In this document: positions 43,898-55,175 of the stretch, piece after piece
Layout: each line of letters begins with the position of its first letter
How positions within the stretch are numbered: position 1 is the stretch's first letter
Source of the DNA: Pyropia yezoensis
Taxonomy: Eukaryota > Rhodophyta > Bangiophyceae > Bangiales > Bangiaceae
Length of the DNA stretch: 64,000 nt
Assembly: GCA_009829735.1 (NCBI GenBank)
Contig: CM020618.1
Span: forward strand, 2,478,882-2,542,881
Direction: 5' to 3'
The notes under the pieces: model-generated
What the model was told of the DNA's origin: nothing
The model's input: the letters and a program-made list of their open reading frames with translations, nothing else
The model's database searches: none
Position numbers and translations under genes: made by a program

Positions 43898-45114
43898 TGG
43901 ACGGCAACATTGCGTTCAACTGCATCCGTGTGGAAACTGCGCCCGTGGGCGTTGGATCTCCGGGTGACGCATTGGACCACGCTATGACACGGTGCCTGTG
44001 GTGTCGCTCGCAGGTGGGTTTGGGTGGGTTGCTGTGGGGTGTCCATGTGTTGAGGTGCCTTTTTGGGGGCAGTACGGTGACGTATCTGTGAGGGGCAAGA
44101 GGGTGACGGCGACGGCTCTTAGCGACAACGACAATGTCACTAGTACAAGGGCCATCCCCTCGTCTCCATGCAACCCACTTTCTACTCTCCCAGGCACAAA
44201 GCGTGTTGTTCCCGCATCTCCAGGTAGGCTGTGCGGCTAGTCAGAGGGTGCTTTGTCGCTGCCCCCCAAGCGCCACCCCGAATGAACCGCTGCCGCATTG
44301 GTCTTCTTTCGTGCTGCCACACAGACTGGAGAACAGGCAGGCGGCGCGAAGGTAGGTTGCCAGTCTCAGAAAACCGGATGAAGCAATTTCACGGCACTTG
44401 CCTGCTGTCAATCTATCGACTTCATTGTGGTTCAGGTCATCGACTTACCGAACAATCGCAGTAGTTGTAAGTGTCCACAATTTTGAGTTGTCAGCAGCCG
44501 CAGCTAAGGCGGGCGGCACCTTGCCCCCCGCGACGACGCCGTACGGGTGTGCCACAGGAGCGTCTGCACGCCCGATGGCGTCCAGAGAGGCGCCCGCTTG
44601 TGAGCCCTTGCATATGTCACGCACGACAGCTCCCGGCAGGCGGGCAAGGGGTATGTTTCTGCCGTGCGTCGCGGGTCTCCCAGCGTGACCCCGCTTTACG
44701 GTGCTTCGGCTCTTCAACTGGGGGCCTCGGGCTGATTATTTTCGCTGTGTCCGGCTCCACCCCTCCTTGCCCGTGTGTCTTGGTCACATCCCCTCTCCTG
44801 ACCGTGCCGTCCCCCTCTCCTCCACTTCACGCTCCTGCTTTTTGCACTTGTTCAACCCACGGTCGGTACACGCGCTTCTAGCAGGGCAACTTCAAGCGCC
44901 TGTCGTACTGACAGGCGCGCGCAGTCCTACCGCACAGGCAGGGGCCGCCCGGGGGAGGTAAGGCTACCACCGTGCTGCTGGTGTGCGGTCCCTCTGCTCG
45001 CTCTTTGGCGGCACGTCGGCGGCGGGCTTCTCCGGCGCCATCCTCGTCGCCTAGCCATCCGACACCGGGCGCCCGACTGCTGGTCGCTCTTTGTCTTGCC
45101 GTCCCACTCCCACG
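43898..45114. other. Intergenic region before the interrupted gene
   Basis: No supportable gene or RNA gene was seen. The last 300 bases are C/T-rich and probably include the promoter of the gene starting at 45115. Confidence 0.4.
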
Positions 45115-46262
45115 ATGGTTCGTGGGCGGCCTGACTCGGACAAGGCAGGCGGGGCACGCAAGCGAAAGACCCCGCCGGCTCGCGCGGCAGCTGGCACGCT
45201 GACGGCCGCGGGTCGCCGCAGGACCAGTATGGCAGCGACGGCAGCGGTTGATGCCGGGGCGGCCCCCTCAACGCCAACTGTTCTCACAGCCGCTCAGCGG
45301 CGCCGCCTGGTCGTGGCCAGCGCCGCGTCGGCGGCGGCTGCCGTTCGTACTACACCCGAGGACAGCTGTATTCCTCTGTCGGTACCGGGCTCAACTGCAC
45401 AGACTTGGGCAGTGCCCCCCGCCTCACCACGTTTTGCTGGCGCTGCTGCACCCCCCCTCCTATCGACTCCTAGCGCGGTGACGCGGCCCCGTCCCTGCGT
45501 GGTGGGTGATGTGGCCGCAGCAGTAGGGTCAGCAGCAGCAGGTGAGGCAGCAGCAGCTGCGGCAGCAGCGGCGCGCACCACCGCTTCCCCTCGCACAACT
45601 CCGTCCACTGCGCGACGGCCCGTCGGGAGCAGCGCTGACGTAGAAGCGGCGCCCGCTGCCATAGCTGTTGCTGCAGCACCTCCTGCAGCTGCTGCTACGC
45701 CCACGGCTCCGCCCGTCGTGCGACCTCCCATCTGTAGCAGGCCTGGAGTGGCAGCGGCGCCCGCTGCCACACCTGCTGCTGCAGCGCTGCATGCAGCCGC
45801 GGCTGTTGGAGAGGCAGCAGCAGTTGCCGTCGCTGCAGAGGCACATGCAATCCCTGCCCCTTTCTCCACACTATCGGCCGCTTCGCCACCCATAGGAAGC
45901 GGGGGGGGCGTGAATACGGCGGCGGCTCTGACTGCTGTTGCGGATGAGGCAGGGGCGACTACTCCCTCGACGCCTGGCGCCGTAAATTCCCACGGCGTTG
46001 GCGTGGCAGACGCGGCGGCACCGGCACCGGCCGCTGCGTCAACGGCCGGTGCTTCCGCCGTCCTACCTGCCACCCCGTCTTCCTCTCGGCCGCCCTCCTC
46101 TGGGGTGGTGGGAGCTGCGGCGGCGGCACCTGATGCTGCCTGTGAGGATCGGGCGGCCGTCAATCTCAGGCTGGCGTCATTGGAGAAGGACTTTGTCGTC
46201 CTCCTGGCTGACGTCCGCCACGGAAATGAGCTATCGAGGATGGCCTTCAACAAAATGGAGGG

Positions 46263-46267
46263 GCTTG
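46263..46267. repeat. Target-site duplication GCTTG, left copy
   Basis: GCTTG directly precedes the left LTR and is repeated directly after the right LTR at 55645-55649, the 5-base duplication expected for Ty3/gypsy integration. Confidence 0.93.
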
Positions 46268-46736
46268 TGTGGCAAAAACCACAAGCACACACGGCACCCA
46301 AGTTGGGGCGGTGTGCCAGGGCTGCCTCCCGTGTCGGGGGAACCGGAAGAAGTGCAAGTCGCACACACTCTGTCCCTGTTGTGGGGCAAACCCCCCACGG
46401 ACAAACAAGAGGATGGTGTGTGGTCCAACAGTTTCTTGGTCGGGACGGGGACGCAGGGCCAAGCCCCGCTGTCCCTCCCCTTATCCCCCCAGGGTCCACT
46501 CAGAATCTCGCCACTCAGAATCTCCCACCCCAGCACCTGCCCACCGGGCCACACGAAAATTCAAGACGATAAATGCAGAAAACCCTCAAATCCAAGTTGG
46601 ATTTACTACTAAGCTAACTATCCCAAACTTAGGGAATATGGACCCAAATGCAGGGGGAGGAACGGATCAGGCTAGTGGCCTGCCGCCCCTTGCATGGCAC
46701 GTGTTGCCCCCCTACCTGGGGGTCAATACTGCCACA
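46268..46736 (-). repeat. 3' LTR (left copy)
   Basis: 469 bases, TG...CA ends; identical to the right LTR except for one substitution. It contains a 17-base palindrome at 46588-46604 and an 11-base one at 46297-46307, both with the AAGTT centre found throughout the element. Confidence 0.95.
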
Positions 46737-46749
46737 CTCCCCTCTCCTC
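46737..46749 (-). other. Polypurine tract
   Basis: On the minus strand the 13 bases next to the 3' LTR read GAGGAGAGGGGAG, all purine, the expected plus-strand DNA primer site. It confirms the element's orientation. Confidence 0.85.
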
Positions 46750-47074
46750 AGTTCCGACCGACCCGGTCGGCCCTGTGAGGGGGTGCGTAAACGCACGTCT
46801 CGGCGTTGGGGGCGCGACTTGCTGTCCCCCAGCGTGTACGTAACGCGGATGTGGAGGCGGTCACGTTGACCGCCCCTCTCCTCAAGCTTGCCCACTCGGC
46901 AGCTTGCTTTCTTCAGTTCACACTTCACCTTCACCACCACCTCCCTTTCACTTTCCACTGGGCCGCCCCACGCTGGGGAGGCCACCCGTATACCCACGAT
47001 CCGAGTCCCCCTCAACTCGAGGCGGGTCTCGTGCTGCGATAGCCAGAGCGTCTCTCCCCAACTTGGGGAGAGTC

Positions 47075-49018
47075 ATGGCGACTCCGGGAGTGGAGACGGA
47101 CTCTCTTGACGAGCGCATGGAGGACACCTCCTACGGTGCAGCACCCGCCGGGACTTCCGGCGGGGGCTCCACGATCGCTCCGGGGGATGGGACTCCCGCG
47201 TCACCCGGCTTTGGGTTGACGGCGGGATCTCCCCCGGAGGCGGGACAAGTTGTCCCGCGTGAGGCCTTGGGGCGGTGGTTTTACCCCGCTTGGCCTCTCT
47301 ATGAGGAGGGGTTGACTGTTCTTCGCTGTGGCCGACTTGGCGCAGCGATGGGCCGGGTATGGGACCGCCTACGGGAGAAGTATCCCCGTCGGGTCGGGTT
47401 CCCGGCCGGCTTCAGGACGGACCAGTTTGCCTTCCTGGACGACGAGGAGGTTGAAGACGTCCAACGTGCCAAGGCCATGGTGGACCGCGGGGGAACTATC
47501 CCGGGTCCCGGCGACTTGCCGACCTTCACGTGGGACGCTGTGGCAACTCGCCCACCGTACCTCCACGAGGCCGATCCGCACACTCATCACTTTGATGTGC
47601 GGATGGAGAAAGACTTCCGGCGAGGTCCCTACTTGGTGACCTCGGCTCAACTTGAGTTTCCTCAACAGTCTGCTGCCAGTAAGGAGCAGTACTATCCGAA
47701 GAAGCCCGAGTGGTGGCCTCAAGTTGAGGTCCCCTACGGGTTCCCGGCGTTGTTGCCACGGTTGCTTGACCACTTCGGCTGCGTCATGTTGACGGCTGCC
47801 CCTGATCACCTGGTGTGGGCCATGTTGGCCACCCAGTGGCTCCTCGAGGTCATGTCGACCTGGGTGTCCTGTGTTCAGCGGCGGGGGATGCTCTGGCATC
47901 TCCCCTTCCGGCTCCTCCAAGGTTTGGAACAGCTCACCCCTCAGCTAGTTGCTGAGGGGTGCTCATCAGGACAACTCACTCTACTTGAGGAGATGCTCCG
48001 GCTCCATAAGTTTATCGAGTGGGAGAGCATTGAGCACAAGTTGCGCCGCCCCACTCGTGGGCCCAAGGACGATGGCGCACTTCGCCAGTTCGTGTGGGTC
48101 GCTCGTGAACTTCACGACGGCCGTGTGGTCCTACGAGAGGGGTTGGGCATCGGGGACTACGCGTATGCCCCGGGGGTGGATCGCCACACTGCGCCACCCC
48201 CGGACAAGCCCATAGTTATGGCCGTGCCGTCCTATGATGACCATATGACTCAACCCACTGCGGGGGCCCCAAGTCGGGGTCGCAGTTACACCCGGGTACC
48301 GCCACCTCGGCGGGCCCCTCCGCTTCCTCCTGTTCCTTTCCAACCTCACGGGAACATCCCGATCAGCGTGGCCGTGGAGTCTTCCACCCCGGTGTCCCCC
48401 AACTTGGGGGCCACCCTCCTGACGGTATACCCCAAGTTGGTGTTGCCGCCCACGCCTCTAACCTCAGAGATGATGATCACCACGTTGGTGCGCACCATTT
48501 CCTGGTTGGCCGCGTCGACCGCAACCCTACAGAGTTCCGAGACTCCTCAACTTGAGGAGCGCGTTCGTACTGCAGTGGCGACCGCGAGTTGCGAGTCGGT
48601 GGCGGAGTTTATGACAGCCGAGTTGGCTCGCAATGGGGCTATTATGCCCCAGCCAGCCCCACTTGGGCGTGGCAAACGTCGCGCGAGCCGGGCATACTCG
48701 CCTCCTCGCCGTCGTCGCCGACACTCGCGGCGCTCTCCTTCCGTATCGGAAGACGAGTTGTCTTATTCCGTTTCGGAGTCCTCTACCCCGTCGGAGACGG
48801 AGTCTGTCCAGCGTCTGCGTCGCAAACTTGCGCGCAAGACCAGGCAGAAGAGTGGCCACGGTCGGCGCCACTTGCGCGACCGTGAGGGACGCGACGGTTC
48901 CGACTTGGAGCCGCCGCCCCCTCCAACAAGTGGAGACCGTTATCGGCGTGGGTCTCGCCGCTCGCCTCCACGTGAGGGCGAGGGCCGTGGAGTGGGAGAG
49001 TCTAGCATGCGTGCCTAG
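47075..49018 (+). CDS. Large ORF antisense to gag-pol in the retrotransposon 3' region
   Basis: 647 codons on the strand opposite gag-pol, filling the space between the 3' LTR and the end of pol, with 111 bases between the two convergent stops. An in-frame start upstream at 46904 exists, but the ATG at 47075 follows a 21-base palindrome by two bases and looks better. The middle (about 60-360) is globular and rich in aromatics (EALGRWFYPAWPLYEEG, PEWWPQVEVPYGFPALLPR, DHLVWAMLATQWLLEVMSTW, RRGMLWHLPFRLLQGL). The last 110 residues are an RS-type domain (SPPRRRRRHSRRSPSVSEDE). I recognise no family. The length, lack of stops and normal composition argue that it is selected. Extra antisense ORFs are known in some plant Ty3/gypsy lineages, but I cannot show homology. 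Confidence 0.72.
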   Translation: MATPGVETDSLDERMEDTSYGAAPAGTSGGGSTIAPGDGTPASPGFGLTAGSPPEAGQVVPREALGRWFYPAWPLYEEGLTVLRCGRLGAAMGRVWDRLREKYPRRVGFPAGFRTDQFAFLDDEEVEDVQRAKAMVDRGGTIPGPGDLPTFTWDAVATRPPYLHEADPHTHHFDVRMEKDFRRGPYLVTSAQLEFPQQSAASKEQYYPKKPEWWPQVEVPYGFPALLPRLLDHFGCVMLTAAPDHLVWAMLATQWLLEVMSTWVSCVQRRGMLWHLPFRLLQGLEQLTPQLVAEGCSSGQLTLLEEMLRLHKFIEWESIEHKLRRPTRGPKDDGALRQFVWVARELHDGRVVLREGLGIGDYAYAPGVDRHTAPPPDKPIVMAVPSYDDHMTQPTAGAPSRGRSYTRVPPPRRAPPLPPVPFQPHGNIPISVAVESSTPVSPNLGATLLTVYPKLVLPPTPLTSEMMITTLVRTISWLAASTATLQSSETPQLEERVRTAVATASCESVAEFMTAELARNGAIMPQPAPLGRGKRRASRAYSPPRRRRRHSRRSPSVSEDELSYSVSESSTPSETESVQRLRRKLARKTRQKSGHGRRHLRDREGRDGSDLEPPPPPTSGDRYRRGSRRSPPREGEGRGVGESSMRA

Positions 49019-49129
49019 TTGGCAGCTGCCTTTGTTGTGAGAGTGTGAGGGTTAGGGCTGTAGTTAAAAGCCACTCTGCGTACCACTTCGACTTGAAGCA
49101 CTCTCTTGGCACTGTTACTCGGCCTTCCC

Positions 49130-52100
49130 TCACGTTGAGGGAGGGCTGTTAGGGTCTATCTCATTCCGGGCACAGTACGCCCGGACCTTCTCAGCGGGAA
49201 GGTCCTCCACATACTCCCACGTATCATCCTTGGCTTTGTAGCCAAACCAACGCACCCTCAACATGAGGCGGTCAGTGTCTTCATCCCATCCGTGGTCGAT
49301 GAACTTATCGAACACGTACTCCTGTGGGCCCTGTTTGGCCGCAGGCAGTGAGGGGAGGCGCCACGATTCCAACGCACGCGCCCAAGCTGGGTCTCCTGCA
49401 GGCGGTGGTGCAACTTTGACCACATCCTGTCCGTTCACTGTGCGGACCCCATCGTCACTTTCGATGGTGAAGCGCCGCCCATCAGTACGAAGGACCTGGT
49501 ACGGTCCCTTCGTCTGGAATACCAGATTACCCCCAGTTGGGGTGTGCGAGTGTACCAGCACCCAGTCACCCTGCTCGGGGACATGTTTAGCATTGCGCAC
49601 CTTTTTGTCAAAGGTACGCTTGTAGCGCTTTTGTGCTTTGTCCATCTCAGCCCTGACTTTAGGGATGAGGTTTTCAAGCCTAGCGGCGAACTCCGCCTTA
49701 CTCTCAGTAGGAGTAGGCGTACTGCCACCATCCTCCCTAGTTGGGAGCGACCGCCGCACGGCAATAGACCGCACGCGACGGGGGGTCACAAAAGCGAGGG
49801 GTACTTCCCCTGTAGATGAGTGAACCTGCGAATTGTAGGCAGTAGTAAGGATAGAAATGTATTGGTCCCACGTCTTTACGTGCTCACTCACATAGTGGCG
49901 TAGCTGCCTAACAATAGTTTTGTTGAAGCGCTCCACCTGCCCATTAGTTTGTGGGTGGTAGGGGGTGGCATAGTTTGCCTTAACCCCCAACATATCCAGC
50001 ACTCCCTGAAACAGTACAGACGCAAATTGCGGTCCATTGTCCGATAGTGCACTATCTGGGATGCCATACGCGGCAACCCAGTGATCTAGGAAGGCTGACA
50101 CGACCGACATGGCCGTGATCTCTGCCAGTGGGATCGCTCGCGTAAGTTTCGTGAAGCGGTCACAGATGACCAGGATGTACTGGTTGCCTTCCTCGGTCAC
50201 TGGCAGTGGCCCAAGGATGTCCATCGCCAACGCGGCGAAGGGCTCCTTGGCCGGGAACAATAGCATAGCCGTACTAGGCCGCCGTTCCATCAGACGGTTC
50301 TGTGCACAACTTGTGCAGGCAGCCACCCAACTGTAGATGTCCACCACCATGGACGGCCAGTAGTACCTGGTCCTCAGGGTCTGGTACAGTTTACTAGACC
50401 CCAGGTGTCCACCCGTGGGAGCGTTGTGCTCCCTCTCAAGGATACTGTCCTTGAGGGATGCGGGGACGACAAGTTGTTCAGTCCCCTGGAATACCCCCCT
50501 CCTCATGAGGAGGCCATCATCTCCCAGAAAGAAGCGCGTCTCAACCACCGTATCCAATGTATCCCTCTGCGACTTGCAGAAGGGATCCTCGGCCTGGGCC
50601 TTCACCACCTCGTCCAGGGACAGGGGCAAGTACTTCTTGTTCCCTGGCGCCTCGGGGTTCAACGCCTGACCCGAGCGCGTGACTACCCCCACGATGGGGA
50701 TGTCCTCATCGACTGGGTTAGTGTCCAGCCCCTCGGTGGGTACCCGAGAGAGGCCATCGGCAAGGGCATGTTGCCTGCCAGGTCGGTACTCAATGTCAAA
50801 GTTGAAGGGTGCCAGTCACACCCTCCACCGGTTGAGACGAGTGTTCGTACAGTCCGTCTTGAAGATAAACTGCAACGCGCGGTGGTCACGGCGGATGAGG
50901 AACTTCTCACCCTCTAGGTAGTGACGAAGTGACGTCACCGCCCATACCACTGCGAGTCCTTCCAACTCGGTGACTCCGTAGTTCTTCTCGGCCGAGTTCA
51001 GCCCCTTACTGAAGTATCCCACCGGCAAGTACTCCTTGTCCGGCTGCTGCTGAAGCAACACACAACCAAGTTGGTCGTAGCTAGCGTCCACATCCAGGAT
51101 GTAGTGGCCTCCCAACCTGGGAATAGCCAAGATGGGGGGCTTCAGCAGAAGGTCCCGAAGAGTCTCAAAGGATTCCTGCTCCACCCGACTTGGGGGAGGC
51201 AGGTTCTTCGGTAGCGTTGAGCTCACTAGCTCATTCAACGGCTTCGCCACCTTGGCGAAGCCCTTGGTGAAACGTCGGTACACGTTACACATCCCGAGGA
51301 TGCTCCTCATCTGGGTCTGGGTCCGGGGGTACTGAGCCTTACGTATGGCCCTCAAGTTCTTCTCGTTAACACTGAGACGCCCCGGACGGACAACATGTCC
51401 CAAGTACTCCACCTCTTGAGTGAAGAGGTGGCACTTACTCGCCTTCAGTGACACACCGGCGTCAGCAAGTAGCTTGAACACCTGGCCAAGATGGCCAATG
51501 TGTTCCTCCGGACTTCGGGAGAACACAATGATGTCGTCTAGGTACACAAGACAGATCTGCCACCGTACTCCGGCCAGAATCATGTCCATAGCGCGCTGGA
51601 AAGTTGCCGGCGCGTTACACAGACCAAACGGTAGGCGCTTGCACTGGTAGGTACCACAGTGACAGGTAAAGGTAGTTTTATGCCTGTCCTCCGGGGCAAT
51701 GGGAATTTGCCAGTACCCCGCGTTACAGTCCAGGGTAGAGAACACGTTCGCCTCCCCCAGAGAGTCCAGACAGTCATCCATCCTAGGTAGGGGATAACTG
51801 TCCTTCACCGTGCTCTCGTTGAGCTTACGGTAGTCGATACAAAACCGGGGGGTCCCATCAACTTTGGGGACTATAACCACCGGACTCGCCCACTCGGCGT
51901 TGCTGGCCTCGATCACATCGAGGGCCTCCATGCGAGCAACTTGCTCCTTAACGAGGGCCCTTGAACGGGGTCCTCCCCTATACGGTTGTTGGCGTATAAG
52001 GGGTGCACCGGGCTTCAACTCGATCCGGTGTTGGGTAGCTCTCATGAGTCCCAATTGACCATCCCACAACTTGTGATATTGGTCCAAGAGGCGTTCAACT

Positions 52101-53113
52101 TGAACCCTCAACCTGGGGGGAACACCCTCCATGTTCACATGGGGCCGAGGAGAGGTGGCCGACTTGGCTTGATGCTTCTCCTTTCCGGACTTCGGGTCGC
52201 TACTTGCGCCCGCGTTGAGGGTGACCGCTACTACCGGTCCCTCATGTTGGTCGATATAGCCGAACTTGGCTCCCGACTTGAAGTACTTGGGCGTCGGACT
52301 CAGGTTCATCACCTGGATCCTCCACGGGACTCCGGCTTTGGAGTCCATCGTGCCAAGGGCAACATGCACTTGGTGCTTGCGAGCAAGACGGGGGTTAGGG
52401 TGCACCAACCCGTTCCCCGAAAAATCAGTTACAACGTCAACGTGCGCCACCGAGTTGGGGGGCAACGTGACTTTGCGGGCTAAACGCAGGGTAGCAGTAA
52501 ACCCTTCCCTCACAGAGCAAACAGGCTTCGACTGTGAGACTGTCACAGGAGCCACAGACTTTCCCTTACCAAGGATGGGGATAGTCTCCCCATTCATCAA
52601 CTTGACCCAGTACTCAGGGCCACAAATCAAAGGCACTTGTGTAACAACATAAGGGGTACCCAGAAGCAGGGGTACCGATATATTCTCAACTACGCCATAG
52701 GTCACGTCGACCTCATGGGTCCCCAACCTAGTTGGTAGGGTCACGGCACCAACGATGGGAAGTACCCCACCATTGATGTCAATCATCTGGTGAGCTTTGG
52801 ACCTCCAGCGTTGGAGCTTCACCTCCTTTGGTAATAGCGACTTGCGTATCAAGGAGGCTCCTGACCCGGTATCAAGTACGATACGGGTACAGCATGCACG
52901 GCCGGGGGCAAGTTGCACCCGTCCAGCCACCTGGAAGTTCTCACCCGTCAGCACCGCGATGACCCGACGTGGGTTTACGTTCTTGGGGAGTCCTACCCGA
53001 GGTGGGCGGACTCCCTTAGGTCGCCGCAGTATCCGGCACGGTTGGTTCGTCCTCCTGGCCCACTTGGCCGAGGCTGCCGTTGTGAGCTTCGGACGGCCAG
53101 CTCCAACGGTCAT
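49130..53113 (-). CDS. pol: Retrotransposon pol: protease, RT, RNase H, integrase, chromodomain, with one internal TGA
   Basis: The frame begins at an ATG overlapping the gag stop (ATGA, 53110-53113). Protease has LDTGSGAS (about 52855-52885). RT has YLDDIIVFS (YLDD at 51533-51544). RNase H has VDASYDQLG, TELEGLAVVWAV and RRDHRALQF. A TGA at 50816-50818 interrupts the frame right after the RNase H end (LNRWRV). The same frame continues with the usual tether (DIEYRPGRQHALADGLSR) into integrase: an HHCC zinc region (HNAPTGGHLG ... CTSC), DDE residues in AMDILGPLP, LSDNGPQF and NGQVERFNK, and a GPY module. It ends with a chromodomain (FIDHGWDEDTD, RVRWFGYKAKDDTWEYVEDLP). About 1326 residues without the internal stop. 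The TGA is either a recent null mutation or a readthrough site. Confidence 0.93.
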
Positions 53114-55056
53114 TCGTTTTCCGCCGACTTGGCGTCCGAATCTGAGGGCGGGGAGGAAGACGACGAGTCCGAGGACGACGTGTCCGCCTCCTCCGCCCAG
53201 GGTGTGGCGACCGCGACGACCGGTCGAGACCCACCCTCGCGGCGTGAACGTACTTCGCTCGTAGCCGACTTCTTACTCGCATTCCTAACAAGTTGTTGGA
53301 TGCGTTTACTCAACTTGGGGCAGTCATATGCCCAGTGTCCATCGGAGTTGCAGTTCCAACACCGATGGTCAGTTCCCGGAGGGGTCTTCCCAACTGGGGA
53401 AGACGAAGAGGTACCCTGGGAAGTTCCCACGGCAGCTACCACCCTCTCCTTGCGGATTCGGCGTGCCTCTCTCAACTCTCTGGCTTGGCGCGCCTCCTCC
53501 CGTTCCTTGGCCAACTCGGCCTGACGCTCCTGGTGTTGTTCCTCCCGCAACTTGCGGTAGGCCTCGCCTCTGCGATAGGCGAACCTGGCCAACTCGGCCC
53601 GGGTCGCCCGGGCAGTGTTATGCTCCCGGGTCTCCATCCGGACTGACCAATGGAGTCCCACCACAAACCGACTCTTCACCACAGCTTGTGGATGAAGATA
53701 CCCACAAAGATTGTTGAGCTTACGGACTCGCTCCGCAAAGGACAACTCGTCCTCTGCCTCTTCCTGATGGGCTTGCGTAAACTCCTCGACTTGAGAAGCC
53801 AACGCTGCCTCATCAACCATGGCTCTCAACAACCAGTTGACGAGCTCCAAATAGGACGTCACCTCCCCAGCGCCTCCACTTGAGGAGCTGGGCATGACGG
53901 ACATAAGTTCTGTCCGCAGGTCTCCCTTCGTAAACTCCTGTAGCATGTAAAAAGCCATGCCTTCACTTATGGCATTGTCGTCACAGGCTTTTGTGAAACG
54001 ACGTAGGAACTCAAAGACACGGAGGGGGGGAGTTCCATCCCACTCCGCTCTGTGCCCAAAAGAATGAAGTGCATTCTTCTTGGCACGGCCCATAGCTCGG
54101 GCCTGGTCAGGACCATACGCCACCGACTTGTTGTGGAGGGCGTAGGTCTCACAGTCAAAGATCCGCTGGTAGACCGGGTTGGCTACCAGAATCTTGGGCG
54201 GCACCTCACGTTGAGGGAACAGCCGCTGTGGCACTGGGGTAAGTCCACCCTCAGTTCCTGTAGTCTGGTACGGCGAGCTTGGTGTAGCCGCCGGCGTTTC
54301 CGAGGGGAACTCCCCCGTGAAGGGCGTACGCCCCACCGAGTATGGTGTGGCTCCCTCGTTGGGAGTCACAGGTGTCGCCCCCAGTTCGGGGCGACCCGAG
54401 GTAGGCGTCAGGAGAGATTCCCCCTGCGCCTGTGGGCTCGAAAGCCCCAATCCGGACTGGACATTAAGGCCATCTGGCAAACTCGCCACAATCTGATTCA
54501 GAATAGTATTCGTCATCGTGACCACCAGGTCTGGCAAAGTCTGCCGCAACACATTGGTCGCCTCCCGACGGACAGTTTCCGCGAGGAGGGGATTGACGAC
54601 TCCAGTTGAGTCTCGGTCCGCCTCCGGGAGTCCACCTGAGGGGCAACCACGTTCCTCAGGGGTCTCAACCGGGGGCATGGGCGCGAGCCCATCACCGACC
54701 AACGGAGGTCCGCCGTCCTCCGAAAGCCTAGTTGGCGACGGCTCCAAGCCAAAGTTGGCTCCAACCCGAGTGGAACCCGCGGGGACAGTCCTCACCCCTT
54801 GGGACGTTCCCGTTGAGTATACCACACGGTGGCCAGACTTCGGCCCACCCACATCAGAAGTGTCACCCGAGTGAACTCCCGACTGAGTCGGGGTGGCCTG
54901 TTGCCCGCCCGCACTTCCAGTCCTGCTGGCTTGAGGGACCTCTAGTCCCTCTGCGACCCCAGGTAAACCCACCTGTGTCTCACCAGTATTTAAAGGCACT
55001 GAAGTACGTGCGTCACCCGTGTACTCCCCGGACGACGGGGGGTCCGAGCTAGCCAT
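53110..55056 (-). CDS. gag: Retrotransposon Gag with CCHC zinc knuckle
   Basis: 648 residues from the ATG at 55054-55056; a longer frame with a GTG start exists to 55080. The first 270 residues are Pro/Ser/Thr/Gly-rich. The capsid-like region follows (RVFEFLRRFTKACDDN, LRTELMSVMP, ELVNWLLRAMVDEAALASQV, ELSFAERVRKLNNLCGYL). A basic, Arg/Glu-rich helix precedes a single zinc knuckle, CWNCNSDGHWAYDC, that should bind RNA. It ends Ser/Asp-rich. The stop overlaps the pol ATG, so pol expression probably uses reinitiation or a frameshift. Confidence 0.93.
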   Translation of the reverse strand: MASSDPPSSGEYTGDARTSVPLNTGETQVGLPGVAEGLEVPQASRTGSAGGQQATPTQSGVHSGDTSDVGGPKSGHRVVYSTGTSQGVRTVPAGSTRVGANFGLEPSPTRLSEDGGPPLVGDGLAPMPPVETPEERGCPSGGLPEADRDSTGVVNPLLAETVRREATNVLRQTLPDLVVTMTNTILNQIVASLPDGLNVQSGLGLSSPQAQGESLLTPTSGRPELGATPVTPNEGATPYSVGRTPFTGEFPSETPAATPSSPYQTTGTEGGLTPVPQRLFPQREVPPKILVANPVYQRIFDCETYALHNKSVAYGPDQARAMGRAKKNALHSFGHRAEWDGTPPLRVFEFLRRFTKACDDNAISEGMAFYMLQEFTKGDLRTELMSVMPSSSSGGAGEVTSYLELVNWLLRAMVDEAALASQVEEFTQAHQEEAEDELSFAERVRKLNNLCGYLHPQAVVKSRFVVGLHWSVRMETREHNTARATRAELARFAYRRGEAYRKLREEQHQERQAELAKEREEARQARELREARRIRKERVVAAVGTSQGTSSSSPVGKTPPGTDHRCWNCNSDGHWAYDCPKLSKRIQQLVRNASKKSATSEVRSRREGGSRPVVAVATPWAEEADTSSSDSSSSSPPSDSDAKSAENE

Positions 55057-55155
55057 GTTGGCTGACGATCCGTATGACACGGTCCAAGACCACCGTTCCT
55101 CTAAGACAGAGGGCCCCCTACACCCGGGTGCACCCGGAGGTAAAGTTTACCTCTG

Positions 55156-55173
55156 TCCCCTGCTGCTCCACCA
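55156..55173 (-). other. Primer-binding site
   Basis: Two bases inside the 5' LTR (right copy) the minus strand reads TGGTGGAGCAGCAGGGGA. It starts with the TGG that pairs with a tRNA CCA end, so a tRNA whose 3' end is TCCCCTGCTGCTCCACCA is predicted as primer. The tRNA identity is not known. Confidence 0.75.
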
Positions 55174-55175
55174 AA

